The notes under the pieces are model-generated. The model had not been told where the DNA came from. It was given only the letters and a program-made list of their open reading frames with translations, and made no database searches. Shown here piece after piece: positions 17,548 through 26,976 of a DNA stretch of 58,012 bases (position 1 is its first letter; the number at the start of each line of letters is the position of its first letter). The stretch is from contig NZ_JAGYJK010000015.1 of assembly GCF_018402175.1 (NCBI RefSeq), positions 1 to 58,012 on the forward strand. The letters are read 5' to 3'. The DNA is from Yoonia sp. (GTDB taxonomy: Bacteria > Pseudomonadota > Alphaproteobacteria > Rhodobacterales > Rhodobacteraceae). The position numbers and the translations under genes are program-made.

Positions 17548-18749
17548 TGCAGACCCCCGCCAAATCCAGTTACGACGTGGTCATCATCGGCGGCGCGATG
17601 CTGGGGTCGGCGGTCGCGTGGTTTCTGACGGATAACCCCGATTTCGACGGGTCTGTGCTGGTGGTGGAACGCGACCCGACTTACGCGCAGGCCGCCACAT
17701 CGCTGACCAATTCCTGCATCCGCCAGCAATTCAGCGCCGCGATCAATGTGCAGATTTCGCAATTCGGCGCGGATTTCGTCAAGAATTTCCCCCGCTATAT
17801 GGGCAATGACCCCCGCGTGCCGCAGCCGCGGTTGCACAGTTTCGGCTATCTTTATCTGGCCGATACGCCTGCATTCGCCGCAGCCTTGCGCGATGCGCAG
17901 GCGGTGCAGGCCGCTTGCGGGGCTGGCACCCGCCATATGACCCGCGACGAAATTGCCGCCGCCTATCCGTTCTACCAGCTCGACGATATTATCGCGGGCA
18001 ACCACAATCTGGTGGATGAGGGCTATTTCGACGGCAACACCCTGTTCGATTGGTGGAAACGCAGCGCCAAAGAACGCGGCGTGGACTATGTCACCAACGA
18101 GGTCACCGCGATCACCCGTGACGCCAGCGGCGCCCGCGTGCAAAGCGTCACGCTGGCCACTGGTAATGTCATCGCCTGCGGCCATGTCGTCAACGCCGCA
18201 GGCACGCGCGGCGCGCAGGTGGCGGCGATGGCGGGGATCAGCATTCCGGTAGAGCCTCGCAAACGTTATACTTTTATCTTCGAGGCTGCCCAAAGGCTCG
18301 ACCGTGATCTGCCGCTGACGATTGACCCATCAGGCGTGCATGTGCGCACCGACGGGCAGTATTACATGGCAGGTTGTTCGCCGCAGGATGACCAGCCCGT
18401 CGATCCCACAGATTTCACCGAAGATCACAGCATCTGGGAAGACCATGTCTGGCCCACCATTGCCACCCGCATCCCGCAATTCGAGGCGGTGAAGCTGCGC
18501 AATTCATGGGCGGGGCATTATGATTACAACACGCTCGACCAGAATGCGATTGCGGGGCCGCATCCGCAGGTGGGCAATTTCATCTTTGTGAACGGCTTTT
18601 CTGGGCATGGGTTCCAGCAATCGCCCGCGATGGGGCGGGGCATTGCAGAATGGATCACCTATGGGGCCTACCGCACGCTGGACTTGACCCCGTTCGGCTA
18701 TACCCGCATCGCAAAGGGTGAAAAGTTTATCGAAAAAGCGGTGATCTGA
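17547..18749 (+). CDS. FAD-dependent oxidoreductase (DAO family, FOXRED1/sarcosine-oxidase-like)
   Basis: A 400-residue flavoenzyme of the D-amino-acid oxidase fold. The dinucleotide motif VVIIGGAMLGSAVAWFL is at 11-27. TNSCIRQQFS (about 53-62) and the C-terminal GFSGHGFQQSPAMGRGIAEW (about 352-371) resemble FOXRED1 and sarcosine/dimethylglycine oxidoreductases. It probably oxidises a secondary or N-methylated amine or amino acid made by the upstream hydrolase. The start overlaps the hyuB stop by one base (TGATG). No signal peptide is seen, so it should be cytoplasmic. Confidence 0.85.
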   Translation: MQTPAKSSYDVVIIGGAMLGSAVAWFLTDNPDFDGSVLVVERDPTYAQAATSLTNSCIRQQFSAAINVQISQFGADFVKNFPRYMGNDPRVPQPRLHSFGYLYLADTPAFAAALRDAQAVQAACGAGTRHMTRDEIAAAYPFYQLDDIIAGNHNLVDEGYFDGNTLFDWWKRSAKERGVDYVTNEVTAITRDASGARVQSVTLATGNVIACGHVVNAAGTRGAQVAAMAGISIPVEPRKRYTFIFEAAQRLDRDLPLTIDPSGVHVRTDGQYYMAGCSPQDDQPVDPTDFTEDHSIWEDHVWPTIATRIPQFEAVKLRNSWAGHYDYNTLDQNAIAGPHPQVGNFIFVNGFSGHGFQQSPAMGRGIAEWITYGAYRTLDLTPFGYTRIAKGEKFIEKAVI

Positions 18750-18770
18750 ACCGCGACGAAAGGAAATGCC

Positions 18771-19607
18771 ATGAAGAAACTTGTCCTGACAGGGGCTGCG
18801 GGCCGGCTTGGGTCTTATCTGCGCGAACCGCTGACGCGGATGTGTGACGAACTGGTCTCGACCGATATCGTGGCGCAGATCGGCAAGCTTTATGAAGGCG
18901 AATCTTATGTGCAGGCTGATCTGACCGATCTGGCCGCGATGGAAGCTATTGTCAAAGATGCCACGATGGTCGTGCATTTTGGCGCCATCGGGGACGAGGC
19001 ACCATGGGACGATATCCTGCAATCCAACATCATCGGGGCCTATAACGTCTGGGAAGCGGCCTATCGGCAAGGCGTCAAGCGGGTGGTTTATGCCAGTTCC
19101 GTTCATGCCGTGGGCATGCATCTGAAGACCGACACCATCGGGTTGGATGCACCGCATAAGCCCGACACTTACTATGGTCTGGCCAAATGCTTTGCCGAGG
19201 ATCTGGCGAGTTTGTACTGGGACAAGCGCGGCATTGAATCCGTCTGCATGCGCATTTTCTCCTGCGCGCAGGCGACCAATGCCCGCAGCATCGGCACTTG
19301 GCTGTCCTATGGCGACCTGATCCATTTGGTTGAACGGTCCATCGACAGCCCTGTTGTTGGTTTCACCAAGGTCTGGGGGATTTCCAACAATGACCGCGCG
19401 GTGGTGGATAACAGCAAAGCTGGGCATCTGGGTTATCGGCCCAAGGACAATGCCGAACAATTCGCGCGGGATGTGTTCGCCACAACACCGCACTTGGACA
19501 ACAAGGATTTGGCCAACCTGTGCATCGGCGGTCCCTTCGCCACGGTAGAGCTGGGCAATTCGGGCGTCGCGGCGTTGGGCGTGGTCAACGACAAGAAAAC
19601 CACCTGA
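18771..19607 (+). CDS. NAD-dependent epimerase/dehydratase, uronate-dehydrogenase-like
   Basis: A 278-residue extended short-chain dehydrogenase. The Rossmann motif TGAAGRLGSYLRE (8-20), ASSVHAVG (about 109-116) with the catalytic serine, and YYGLAK (about 134-139) with the Tyr-x-x-x-Lys pair are clear. Overall shape and size resemble uronate dehydrogenase, which oxidises uronic acids to aldarolactones. Placement 21 nt after the FAD oxidoreductase suggests it is the last gene of the hyu operon, so it may act on a product of that pathway. Substrate is unproven. Confidence 0.78.
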   Translation: MKKLVLTGAAGRLGSYLREPLTRMCDELVSTDIVAQIGKLYEGESYVQADLTDLAAMEAIVKDATMVVHFGAIGDEAPWDDILQSNIIGAYNVWEAAYRQGVKRVVYASSVHAVGMHLKTDTIGLDAPHKPDTYYGLAKCFAEDLASLYWDKRGIESVCMRIFSCAQATNARSIGTWLSYGDLIHLVERSIDSPVVGFTKVWGISNNDRAVVDNSKAGHLGYRPKDNAEQFARDVFATTPHLDNKDLANLCIGGPFATVELGNSGVAALGVVNDKKTT

Positions 19608-19619
19608 GCCTGCGCGCGG

Positions 19620-20045
19620 TCAGTCCTTGGCGGACCGCGCGACCCACATGCCTGCAAGGATCAGGGCGACGCCTGCGATGCGCGCAAAGGCATTGCCCGC
19701 CATGCCCATGACGATGTCGATCACAACGCCTGATATCATCTGCCCCGCGATGATCAGCAATGCCGTCTGCGCCGCCCCGATCCGCGCGATCAACCAAGAC
19801 CCTGCGGCGATGAACACCACGCCGATCGGCCCGCCAAGATAGGCCCACCACGGGGCGTCTTGCGGCGCGCCTGCGAACAATCCGCCGAAGACAATTGCGA
19901 TCAACGTGATGAACCCCAGCCCCACGATGTGATTCCAGAACGACGATTCCCATGCCGATGTGGACAGCGCCAAGCGCCCGTTGATCTGGCGTGACAGTGA
20001 CACAAGCACGCCCGCGAGCAGTGCAAGGGCAGCAAAGCCGATCAT
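19620..20045 (-). CDS. YdcZ (DUF606) family membrane protein, second of a pair
   Basis: A 141-residue membrane protein of the YdcZ branch of the drug/metabolite transporter superfamily, with about four to five hydrophobic segments (LALLAGVLVSL, HIVGLGFITLIAIVFGG, GGPIGVVFIAAG, TALLIIAGQMISG, AGVALILAGMWVA). I chose the ATG at 20045 because it gives the usual length and overlaps the upstream paralogue by ATGA (20042-20045). It ends 12 bp from the convergent dehydrogenase gene. Two half-size paralogues in tandem suggest a heterodimeric transporter. Substrate is unknown. Confidence 0.82.
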   Translation of the reverse strand: MIGFAALALLAGVLVSLSRQINGRLALSTSAWESSFWNHIVGLGFITLIAIVFGGLFAGAPQDAPWWAYLGGPIGVVFIAAGSWLIARIGAAQTALLIIAGQMISGVVIDIVMGMAGNAFARIAGVALILAGMWVARSAKD

Positions 20046-20512
20046 GCCGCACCGCCCAGAAAGATCAGCACCAGACTGCCCGCGATGATCAGCGCCAGCG
20101 CCAGATAATCGCGCGCCTTTGGCATCCGTTGCGGCAGGCCGAACAGCCCGCGTATATCGGCGAACAGGCTGAACAGCATCTGCCCCGCCAACCCCAGCGC
20201 GATCGTACCTGACAGCGCCAGTGCAGTGTTCATCGTGGCCGATGTCAGCATCACGGTGACACCGCCCACAACGCCCCCCAGATAGGCCCAAACTGGCGGG
20301 CGCGATATACCACCCACGCGGCGCGGGCGCAGCGTCAGCAGGATCACGATGGCCAGCACCGTGCCTGTCAGATGCGGCACCCATGATGCGAACAACAGCG
20401 ATCCATAGGCGGCCAGCGTCCCGTTGAACAAAACCATCAACGACAACAGACTGCCCGCCCCAAAAGCAGCTGTGAAATACAAAAGACGTGGGGCAGGGAC
20501 GGGATTGGACAT
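20042..20512 (-). CDS. YdcZ (DUF606) family membrane protein, first of a pair
   Basis: A 156-residue membrane protein of the YdcZ family, paralogous to its downstream neighbour. The shared pattern is PPVWAYLGGVVGGVTVM here and PWWAYLGGPIGVVFIA there, with LALSGTIALGLAGQMLFSL against TALLIIAGQMISG. About five hydrophobic helices are seen and no signal peptide is needed. The ATGA overlap suggests both are made together and may assemble as one transporter in the inner membrane. Confidence 0.82.
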   Translation of the reverse strand: MSNPVPAPRLLYFTAAFGAGSLLSLMVLFNGTLAAYGSLLFASWVPHLTGTVLAIVILLTLRPRRVGGISRPPVWAYLGGVVGGVTVMLTSATMNTALALSGTIALGLAGQMLFSLFADIRGLFGLPQRMPKARDYLALALIIAGSLVLIFLGGAA

Positions 20513-20830
20513 GCCGTGATCTATTCACCGAGAAAAGCGCAAAGGCAATCTCTGCTGCGGATGCGGTGGGTCAGGTGGGACAGCAATCAAAGACTGGCAA
20601 GCGGCGTGCAATCCAGTGTGCTACGTTCAGAACCAAAGTTCTGCACCGCAACACGAGCCAAAGGCCTGCCAACTCATTAAACAAAAACCAAGTTACAAAA
20701 GGCGCCTGTGTCAACGTTGCCGTCCCATGGTCTGCATGACAGGCAGATGTGGTGACAATTTGGCGAAACTTTTACTTTCCTGCGTTCGACATAAAAAGAC
20801 GCGGGAAAAGACCCCAGAAAAGACGGGCCG
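20513..20830. other. Upstream region of rpsD and the YdcZ pair
   Basis: About 320 bp without a supportable gene. It should hold the divergent promoter of the YdcZ pair near its left end and upstream elements of rpsD at its right. Base composition falls toward AT from about 20680. I see no riboswitch-like structure. Confidence 0.45.
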
Positions 20831-20858
20831 TTGACACCCCCCGATTCCTGTTTATAAG
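20831..20858 (+). promoter_or_regulatory. Sigma-70-type promoter of rpsD
   Basis: TTGACA (20831-20836) and TATAAG (20853-20858) are separated by 16 bp, close to consensus, and lie about 108 bp upstream of the rpsD start. This implies a leader of roughly 100 nt. Confidence 0.75.
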
Positions 20859-20965
20859 CCGCGACTTCATTGGTGTTGGTGGACCGCGCAAGCGGAACCC
20901 TGTCGGCGTGGCAAAATCCACGCAAAGGACAACGCCCTTCGTAACTTACAGAAGGAGATCAGCGC

Positions 20966-21586
20966 ATGACCAAACGTACCGCTGCCAAGTATAAAATTGA
21001 CCGCCGGATGGGTGAAAACATCTGGGGTCGTCCAAAATCCCCCGTCAACCGTCGTGAATACGGCCCCGGCCAGCACGGTCAGCGCCGTAAGGGAAAATTG
21101 TCGGACTTCGGCACTCAGCTGCGCGCCAAGCAAAAGCTGAAAGGCTATTACGGCGATCTGACCGAAAAGCAGTTCCGTCGCATCTATGCCGAAGCCGAAC
21201 GCGTCAAGGGTGATACCGGCGAGAACTTGATTGGTCTGCTGGAGCGTCGTCTGGACGCTGTCGTCTACCGCGCCAAATTCGTGCCGACTGTTTTCGCAGC
21301 CCGCCAGTTCGTGAACCACGGCCATGTGACCGTGAACGGCCAGCGCGTGAACATTCCGTCCTACCGCGTCAAAGAAGGCGATGTGATCGAAGTTCGCCAG
21401 AAATCCAAGCAATTGGAAATCGTGCTGGTTGCCGCCCAACTGGCCGAGCGTGACGTGCCCGATTACATGGAAGTTGATCACAACAAGATGATCGCGACTT
21501 TCGTGCGCACCCCCACGTTGGGCGATGTGCCTTATCCGGTGACGATGGAACCGAACCTTGTTGTCGAATTCTACGCCAAGAACTGA
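20966..21586 (+). CDS. rpsD: 30S ribosomal protein S4
   Basis: A 206-residue S4 protein, full length for alphaproteobacteria. It begins [26 protein letters not shown] and carries the [21 protein letters not shown] segment. The S4 RNA-binding domain is at about 95-160 ([32 protein letters not shown]). It nucleates 16S rRNA 5'-domain assembly. AGAAGGAGA is a strong ribosome binding site. It stands alone with its own promoter and terminator, not in a ribosomal operon. Confidence 0.98.
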   Translation: MTKRTAAKYKIDRRMGENIWGRPKSPVNRREYGPGQHGQRRKGKLSDFGTQLRAKQKLKGYYGDLTEKQFRRIYAEAERVKGDTGENLIGLLERRLDAVVYRAKFVPTVFAARQFVNHGHVTVNGQRVNIPSYRVKEGDVIEVRQKSKQLEIVLVAAQLAERDVPDYMEVDHNKMIATFVRTPTLGDVPYPVTMEPNLVVEFYAKN

Positions 21587-21610
21587 TCCGACACAGTGTC
21601 GCGATTGCAA

Positions 21611-21635
21611 AGCCGCCCTTCGGGGCGGCTTTTTC
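21611..21635 (+). terminator. Rho-independent terminator of rpsD
   Basis: AGCCGCCC (21611-21618) pairs perfectly with GGGCGGCT (21623-21630) around a TTCG tetraloop, followed by a run of five T. It begins 25 nt after the rpsD stop. Confidence 0.92.
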
Positions 21636-21690
21636 GTTTTTGGCGCGGGTCTGCCAAGGATTGGTTTTGCGCATCTGCTGGCGCGCTGAT

Positions 21691-21749
21691 CCGGGTTTTG
21701 GCAAACCCGGAGGCGCTCCGCGCGGGGATATTTATGCTCTGAAGATGAT
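21691..21749 (+). repeat. Hairpin plus GCCTCC-type repeat between rpsD and hisC
   Basis: CCGGGTTT (21691-21698) and AAACCCGG (21703-21710) form an 8-bp hairpin. Directly abutting it is a module reading AGGCGCTCCGCGCGGGGATA then TTTATGCTCTGAAGATGA. The second half matches the module found in reverse after ileS. The order, hairpin then module, is the same as upstream of aspS and inside ileS. Confidence 0.65.
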
Positions 21750-21823
21750 AGCGGCAGCTTGTCTCTGGTCACGGCTTGGTCGCGCGGGTAGAACGTGCAA
21801 AACTTTACGCGGAAGACATTGAC

Positions 21824-22909
21824 ATGGCGACTGGCATTCAACCCCAACCCGGCATTCTGGATATCGCACTTTATGTGGGCGGGGCATCGCGGCTGGACGG
21901 GCAGAGCAATGTGCTTAAACTATCCTCGAACGAGAACCCGCTGGGGCCAAGCACTGCGGCGATACAGGCGTTTGCGCGTGCGGGCCATGATTTGCACCGT
22001 TATCCGTCAACCGATCATGCCGATCTGCGGGCTGCGATTGCCGATGTCTGGGGCGTCGATCCCGCGCGTGTGGTTTGCGGCGTCGGGTCTGGCGAGATCC
22101 TGAAACTGCTGGCCGAAGGCTATGCCGGGCCGGGTGATGAGGTCGTGTTCACCGAACACGGTTTTTCGATGTATCCGATCTATGCCAATGCTTGCGGTGC
22201 AACGCCGGTGATCGTGCCGGAACGTGACCGTCTGGTCGATGTCGATGCGATCCTTGCGGCCTGCACCGACCGCACCCGCCTGATCTATCTGGCGAACCCC
22301 GCCAACCCCACCGGCACGATGATCCCCGAGGCCGAGGTCGCGCGCCTTGCCGCCGGTCTGCCGCCACAGGCTTTGCTGGTGCTGGACGGGGCCTATGCGG
22401 AATATGTCGAAGATTTCGATGCCGGACGCGCGCTGATCGAGGCGCGGGAAAATGTCATCATGACCCGCACCTTTTCCAAAATCTATGGCTTGGGCGGTCT
22501 GCGTGTAGGCTGGGCTTATGGCCCGCAGGCGGTGATCGATGTGTTAAACCGGCTGCGGGGGCCGTTCAACCTGTCCGCTGCAGCACTTGCCGCTGCCGAA
22601 GCCGCGATGCGCGATACCGCCCATACCGACCGCTGCCGTACCGAGAATGCCCGCTGGCGTGACTGGCTGGCGGCGGGACTGGCTGATCTTGGCGTGCCAT
22701 CCGACCGATCCGGCGCCAATTTCATCCTTGCCCGTTTCGCCTCGGCGGACGAGGCGCAGGACTGCGACGCCTATCTGCGCTCGCAGGGGATTATTGTGCG
22801 GCAGGTCGCCGGCTACGGTTTGCCACAGTGTTTGCGGATCACGGTTGGTGACGAATCGGCCTGTCGGCGGGTCGTGCATGCCGTGGGTCAGTTCAAGGGG
22901 TCGCGCTGA
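21824..22909 (+). CDS. hisC: Histidinol-phosphate aminotransferase
   Basis: A 361-residue PLP-dependent class I/II aminotransferase converting imidazole acetol phosphate to histidinol phosphate. Family motifs are [11 protein letters not shown] (about 28-38), NPANPTGT (about 158-165) and [15 protein letters not shown], with the PLP lysine at 219. I chose the ATG at 21824, the family's usual beginning, with GGAAGAC just upstream. Adjacent tyrA shares a TGATG overlap, so this enzyme may also serve aromatic amino acid transamination; such hisC-tyrA pairs occur in alphaproteobacteria. Confidence 0.93.
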   Translation: MATGIQPQPGILDIALYVGGASRLDGQSNVLKLSSNENPLGPSTAAIQAFARAGHDLHRYPSTDHADLRAAIADVWGVDPARVVCGVGSGEILKLLAEGYAGPGDEVVFTEHGFSMYPIYANACGATPVIVPERDRLVDVDAILAACTDRTRLIYLANPANPTGTMIPEAEVARLAAGLPPQALLVLDGAYAEYVEDFDAGRALIEARENVIMTRTFSKIYGLGGLRVGWAYGPQAVIDVLNRLRGPFNLSAAALAAAEAAMRDTAHTDRCRTENARWRDWLAAGLADLGVPSDRSGANFILARFASADEAQDCDAYLRSQGIIVRQVAGYGLPQCLRITVGDESACRRVVHAVGQFKGSR

Positions 22910-23832
22910 TGGCGGTGATCTATGACAAGGTCGCGCTGATCGGTCTGGGCCTGATCGCGTCATCCATGTGCCATGCGATCAGGCGGGCCGGGCTGGCGCG
23001 GCAGATCGTGGGCTATGCAAGGTCTGCCGAAACACGCGCCACCGCGCGCGAGATTGCCCTGTGCGATCTGGTGACTGACACCGCGGTCGAGGCTGTCGCA
23101 GATGCCGATCTTGTCGTTCTCTGCGTTCCCGTGGGCGCGATGGAGGATGTCGCCCGCGCGATTGGCCCGCATCTGAAACCGGGTGCGACGCTGAGCGATG
23201 TGGGCTCGGTCAAACGCGCTGTGATCGACGCCGTGGCGCCGTTCGTGCCTGAAGGCGTGCATTTCATCCCCGCCCACCCGCTGGCAGGGACAGAACATTC
23301 CGGGCCACGATCAGGCTTTGCCGAATTGTTCGATAACCGGTTTTGTATTCTGGTGCCAGTCGAAGGGTCGGACCCGGCAGCTGTGGCCCGTCTGGCCGAT
23401 CTGTGGCGCGGCATGGGCAGCAATGTCGATGAAATGGACGCCGATCACCATGATCTGGTGCTGGCCGTCACCAGCCACACGCCGCATCTGATCGCCTATA
23501 CGATGGTCGGTGTCGCCGATGAATTGCGCCGCGTTACCGATAGCGAGGTCATCAAATATTCCGCCGCCGGTTTTCGCGATTTCACCCGCATCGCGGCATC
23601 CGACCCGACTATGTGGCGCGATGTCTTCTTGCATAACAAAGAGGCGACGCTGGATATCCTTGGTCGTTTTACCGAGGAATTGTTCGCCCTGCAGCGCGCG
23701 ATCAGGCTGGGGGATGGCGATCATCTGCACGCCTATTTCACCCGCACGCGGTCGATCCGCCGGTCGATCATCGAGGCAGGGCAGGACACCGATGCCCCCG
23801 ATTTTGGTCGCACCAAGGCGAAAAAGACCTGA
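22909..23832 (+). CDS. tyrA: Prephenate/arogenate dehydrogenase (TyrA family)
   Basis: A 307-residue NAD(P)-dependent dehydrogenase of tyrosine synthesis. The nucleotide-binding motif VALIGLGLIASSMCHAIRR is at 8-26. IPAHPLAGTEHSGP (about 120-133) holds the substrate-binding His and Gly residues, and HDLVLAVTSHTPHLIAY follows (about 181-197). It overlaps hisC by one base. Whether prephenate or arogenate is preferred cannot be told from sequence. About 165 bp without a clear gene separate it from ileS. Confidence 0.92.
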   Translation: MAVIYDKVALIGLGLIASSMCHAIRRAGLARQIVGYARSAETRATAREIALCDLVTDTAVEAVADADLVVLCVPVGAMEDVARAIGPHLKPGATLSDVGSVKRAVIDAVAPFVPEGVHFIPAHPLAGTEHSGPRSGFAELFDNRFCILVPVEGSDPAAVARLADLWRGMGSNVDEMDADHHDLVLAVTSHTPHLIAYTMVGVADELRRVTDSEVIKYSAAGFRDFTRIAASDPTMWRDVFLHNKEATLDILGRFTEELFALQRAIRLGDGDHLHAYFTRTRSIRRSIIEAGQDTDAPDFGRTKAKKT

Positions 23833-23998
23833 GCCATGCGCCTTTACCCGCCCAATCGGCAGTTCTATAAGGCGCGCATGCAGCGCCTGAAAATCATCGT
23901 CATTACTTGCCCGGCGGCCTGACATCAGGCTGGCCGGGAAAAGGTGTCTGCGCCCGCGCACCGCTTTTCATCCGCATTCTGACCAAAGGACACGCGAT

Positions 23999-26893
23999 AT
24001 GTGCGCCGAGACCACCGATTACAAAGACACGCTGAACCTGCCGCAGACCGAATTTCCGATGCGCGCGGGTTTGCCCAAACGCGAACCCGACTGGCTGGCC
24101 CGCTGGGCGCAGATCGGCGTTTACGACAAGCTGCGCGCCAAGGCCGCAGGGCGCAGACCTTTCACCCTGCATGACGGCCCGCCCTATGCGAACGGCAACC
24201 TGCATATCGGCCACGCGCTGAACAAGATCCTGAAAGATATGGTCGTGCGCAGCCAGCAGATGATGGGCCGCGACGCGCGTTATGTGCCGGGCTGGGATTG
24301 CCACGGCCTGCCCATCGAATGGAAGATCGAGGAAAAATACCGCGCCAAAGGCCAGGACAAGGACGCCATCAACGTCGTCGATTTCCGGCAGGAATGTCGC
24401 AAGTTCGCCGAAGGCTGGGTCGATATCCAGCGCGAGGAATTCAAGCGCCTCGGCATCACCGGCAACTGGGACGATCCCTATCTGACGATGGCCTTTCACG
24501 CCGAACGCGTGATCGCAGAGGAATTCCAGACATTCCTGATGAATGGCACGCTTTATCAAGGGTCCAAACCTGTGATGTGGTCGCCGGTGGAAAAGACCGC
24601 ATTGGCCGAAGCCGAGGTGGAATATCATGACCGCCAGACCGATGCGATCTGGGTCAAGTTTCCCGTGCGGGAAGCCTCCGGCGGGAGTACTTTGAACAAA
24701 GCGAAAGTGCTGATTTTCACGACAACACCCTGGACCATCCCGCAAAACCGCGCGATCTGTTTTGGACCAAACATCGCTTACGGCGTTTATGAGGTGACCG
24801 GCACGCCTGACGAATGCTGGGCATCGGTTGGCGATACTTATCTCATCGCTGATGCGCTGGCGGCTGATGTGATGGAAAAAGCCCGGCTTGAAGTCGGAAT
24901 GTTCACCCGCCTGGCGGATGTGACGGCCGATGAGCTTGCCAGTTTGGTCTGCGCGCACCCCTTGGCCAGTGCCGATCCCGAATGGGATTTCCCCGTACCA
25001 TTGTTACCCGGTGATCATGTCACCGACGACACCGGTACCGGCTTTGTCCACACAGCGCCCAGCCACGGGGATGATGACTATGCCATCGGGGTCAAACATG
25101 GCTTGCCGATGACCTATAACATCCTCGATGACAGCTCCTACCGTGCGGACCTGCCATTTTTTGGTGGCGAGTGTATTCTTAAGCCCAATGGCAAACCGGG
25201 CGGGGCCAACAAGGCCGTCATCGACAAGCTGAAAGAGGTCGCAGCCCTGATCGCGACCAAGCGCATCACCATTTCCGACGCCCATAGCTGGCGGTCGAAA
25301 GCGCCGGTGATCCGCCTGAACCGCCCGCAATGGTTTGCCGCGATCGACAAACCGGTGGGTGACGGGCAGGACCAGTATGGCACCACGATCCGCGAACGCG
25401 CTTTGCGGTCCATCGACGAATTGGTGACTTGGACGCCCAAGACGGGTCGCAACCGGCTCTTTTCCATGATCGAGGCGCGGCCTGACTGGGTTCTGTCCCG
25501 CCAGCGCGCCTGGGGCGTGCCGCTGACCTGTTTCACCAAGAAAGGGGCTGCGCATAGCGATCCCGATTTCCTGCTGCGCGATCCGCAGGTGAACGCCCGC
25601 GTGCTGGAGGCCTTCGAGGCTGAAGGGGCGGATGCGTGGTACAAGGATGGTGCGAAAGAGCGGTTCCTGTCCGGTATCGTGGACCCTGACGCCTATGATC
25701 AAGTTTTCGACATTCTGGACGTATGGTTCGACTCTGGCTCGACCCATGCTTTTGTGCTGCGCGACCGCGCGGATGGCTCGACCGACGGGATGGCCGATCT
25801 TTACCTCGAAGGCACCGACCAGCATCGCGGCTGGTTCCATTCCTCGATGCTGCAGGCCTGCGGCACCAAGGGTCATGCCCCCTATCGCGGGGTGCTGACG
25901 CATGGGTTCACGCTGGATCAGAAGGGCATGAAAATGTCCAAATCCATCGGCAACACCATCGCGCCTGAGAAGGTGGTCCAGCAGTACGGGGCCGATATCC
26001 TGCGGCTCTGGGTGGCGCAGTCGGATTATACCGCCGACCTGCGGATCGGGGATGAAATCCTCAAAGGTGTCGCCGACAGCTATCGGCGCTTACGCAACAC
26101 GATGCGCTATATGTTGGGATCATTGGCCGATTTCTCGGAAAGTGACCGCATGGCCCCCGCCGATATGCCTGAACTGGAACGCTGGGTGCTGCACCGTATC
26201 GCTGAACTCGATGTCACTGTGCGCGAAGGCTATGCGCGATATGATTTCCAAGGCGTGTTCCAGGCGATCTTTACCTTCGCCACGGTTGATCTCTCGGCCT
26301 TTTATTTCGACGTGCGCAAGGACGCGCTTTATTGCGACGGGGACACTGCGCGCCGCCGTGCCGCGCGCACCGTTCTGGACATCCTGTTCCACCGCATCAC
26401 ACGCTGGCTGGCGCCGATGCTGTGCTTCACGATGGAAGAGGTCTGGCTGGAACGTTTTCCCGGCGACGACAGCTCGGTCCATCTGGAGGATTTCGCCGAA
26501 ACCCCGGACGACTGGCGCGATGATGCGCTGGCTGCGAAATGGGCCACCGTCCGCCGCGCCCGCCGTGTCGTGACGGGGGCTTTGGAGGTGGAACGCACCG
26601 GCAAGGTGATTGGTGCCTCGCTCGAGGCGGCACCAACCGTCCATGTCACCGCAGATGTGGCAAAGGTGCTAGAAACGACCGCCTTTGATGATCTGTGCAT
26701 CACATCCGCCATCACGATCAGCACAGAAGCCGCCCCCGAAGGCGCATTCCGGCTAGATGACGTAGCCGATATCGCCGTGGTCTTTGCGCATGCGGCGGGT
26801 GACAAATGCGAACGCTGCTGGAAAATCCTGCCCGATGTCGGCACCCATGCGCATGCGGGGGTCTGCGGGCGCTGCGATACCGCTTTGGGATGA
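23999..26893 (+). CDS. ileS: Isoleucyl-tRNA synthetase
   Basis: A 964-residue class I synthetase. The HIGH motif is at 69-72 ([15 protein letters not shown]) and KMSKS at 645-649. The editing domain has [12 protein letters not shown] (about 241-252), and a C-terminal zinc site has CERCW and CGRC. The start follows AAAGGACACGCGAT. One oddity: residues about 226-236 ([11 protein letters not shown]) are encoded by a 32-bp sequence nearly identical to an intergenic repeat near aspS, within the variable stretch before the editing-domain motif. The protein remains in frame and should be functional. Confidence 0.97.
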   Translation: MCAETTDYKDTLNLPQTEFPMRAGLPKREPDWLARWAQIGVYDKLRAKAAGRRPFTLHDGPPYANGNLHIGHALNKILKDMVVRSQQMMGRDARYVPGWDCHGLPIEWKIEEKYRAKGQDKDAINVVDFRQECRKFAEGWVDIQREEFKRLGITGNWDDPYLTMAFHAERVIAEEFQTFLMNGTLYQGSKPVMWSPVEKTALAEAEVEYHDRQTDAIWVKFPVREASGGSTLNKAKVLIFTTTPWTIPQNRAICFGPNIAYGVYEVTGTPDECWASVGDTYLIADALAADVMEKARLEVGMFTRLADVTADELASLVCAHPLASADPEWDFPVPLLPGDHVTDDTGTGFVHTAPSHGDDDYAIGVKHGLPMTYNILDDSSYRADLPFFGGECILKPNGKPGGANKAVIDKLKEVAALIATKRITISDAHSWRSKAPVIRLNRPQWFAAIDKPVGDGQDQYGTTIRERALRSIDELVTWTPKTGRNRLFSMIEARPDWVLSRQRAWGVPLTCFTKKGAAHSDPDFLLRDPQVNARVLEAFEAEGADAWYKDGAKERFLSGIVDPDAYDQVFDILDVWFDSGSTHAFVLRDRADGSTDGMADLYLEGTDQHRGWFHSSMLQACGTKGHAPYRGVLTHGFTLDQKGMKMSKSIGNTIAPEKVVQQYGADILRLWVAQSDYTADLRIGDEILKGVADSYRRLRNTMRYMLGSLADFSESDRMAPADMPELERWVLHRIAELDVTVREGYARYDFQGVFQAIFTFATVDLSAFYFDVRKDALYCDGDTARRRAARTVLDILFHRITRWLAPMLCFTMEEVWLERFPGDDSSVHLEDFAETPDDWRDDALAAKWATVRRARRVVTGALEVERTGKVIGASLEAAPTVHVTADVAKVLETTAFDDLCITSAITISTEAAPEGAFRLDDVADIAVVFAHAAGDKCERCWKILPDVGTHAHAGVCGRCDTALG
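24660..24705 (+). repeat. Hairpin plus GCCTCC repeat inside ileS
   Basis: TTCCCG-TG-CGGGAA (24660-24673) is a perfect 6-bp inverted repeat directly followed by GCCTCCGGCGGGAGTA and CTTTGAACAAAGCGAA (24674-24705). The 32-bp module differs at two positions from 38911-38942 upstream of aspS. It is read in frame in ileS. Confidence 0.75.
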
Positions 26894-26901
26894 AACACAA
26901 A

Positions 26902-26926
26902 AAGGGCGGCCCCAACTGCCGCCCTT
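26902..26926. terminator. Hairpin between convergent ileS and pcs
   Basis: AAGGGCGGC (26902-26910) pairs with GCCGCCCTT (26918-26926) around a 7-nt loop. It begins 9 nt past the ileS stop and lies between convergent genes, so it may end transcription from both sides. There is no long T-run on the plus strand. Confidence 0.7.
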
Positions 26927-26927
26927 C

Positions 26928-26963
26928 ATCATCTTCCGAGCCCAAATATCCCCGCCGGAGGCC
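26928..26963 (-). repeat. GCCTCC repeat between ileS and pcs
   Basis: On the minus strand it reads GGCCTCCGGCGGGGATATTT then GGGCTCGGAAGATGATG. This is the cleanest copy of the GGGGATATTT form and shares its second half with the copies at 21711-21749 and 32409-32464. Confidence 0.65.
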
Positions 26964-26976
26964 AAAAGTTCTTTCT

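Noticed and set aside
23836..23922. 28-codon ORF between tyrA and ileS, possible leader peptide
   Set aside because: No run of Ile codons, no terminator/antiterminator pair, and the end lies in a small hairpin; nothing supports attenuation.
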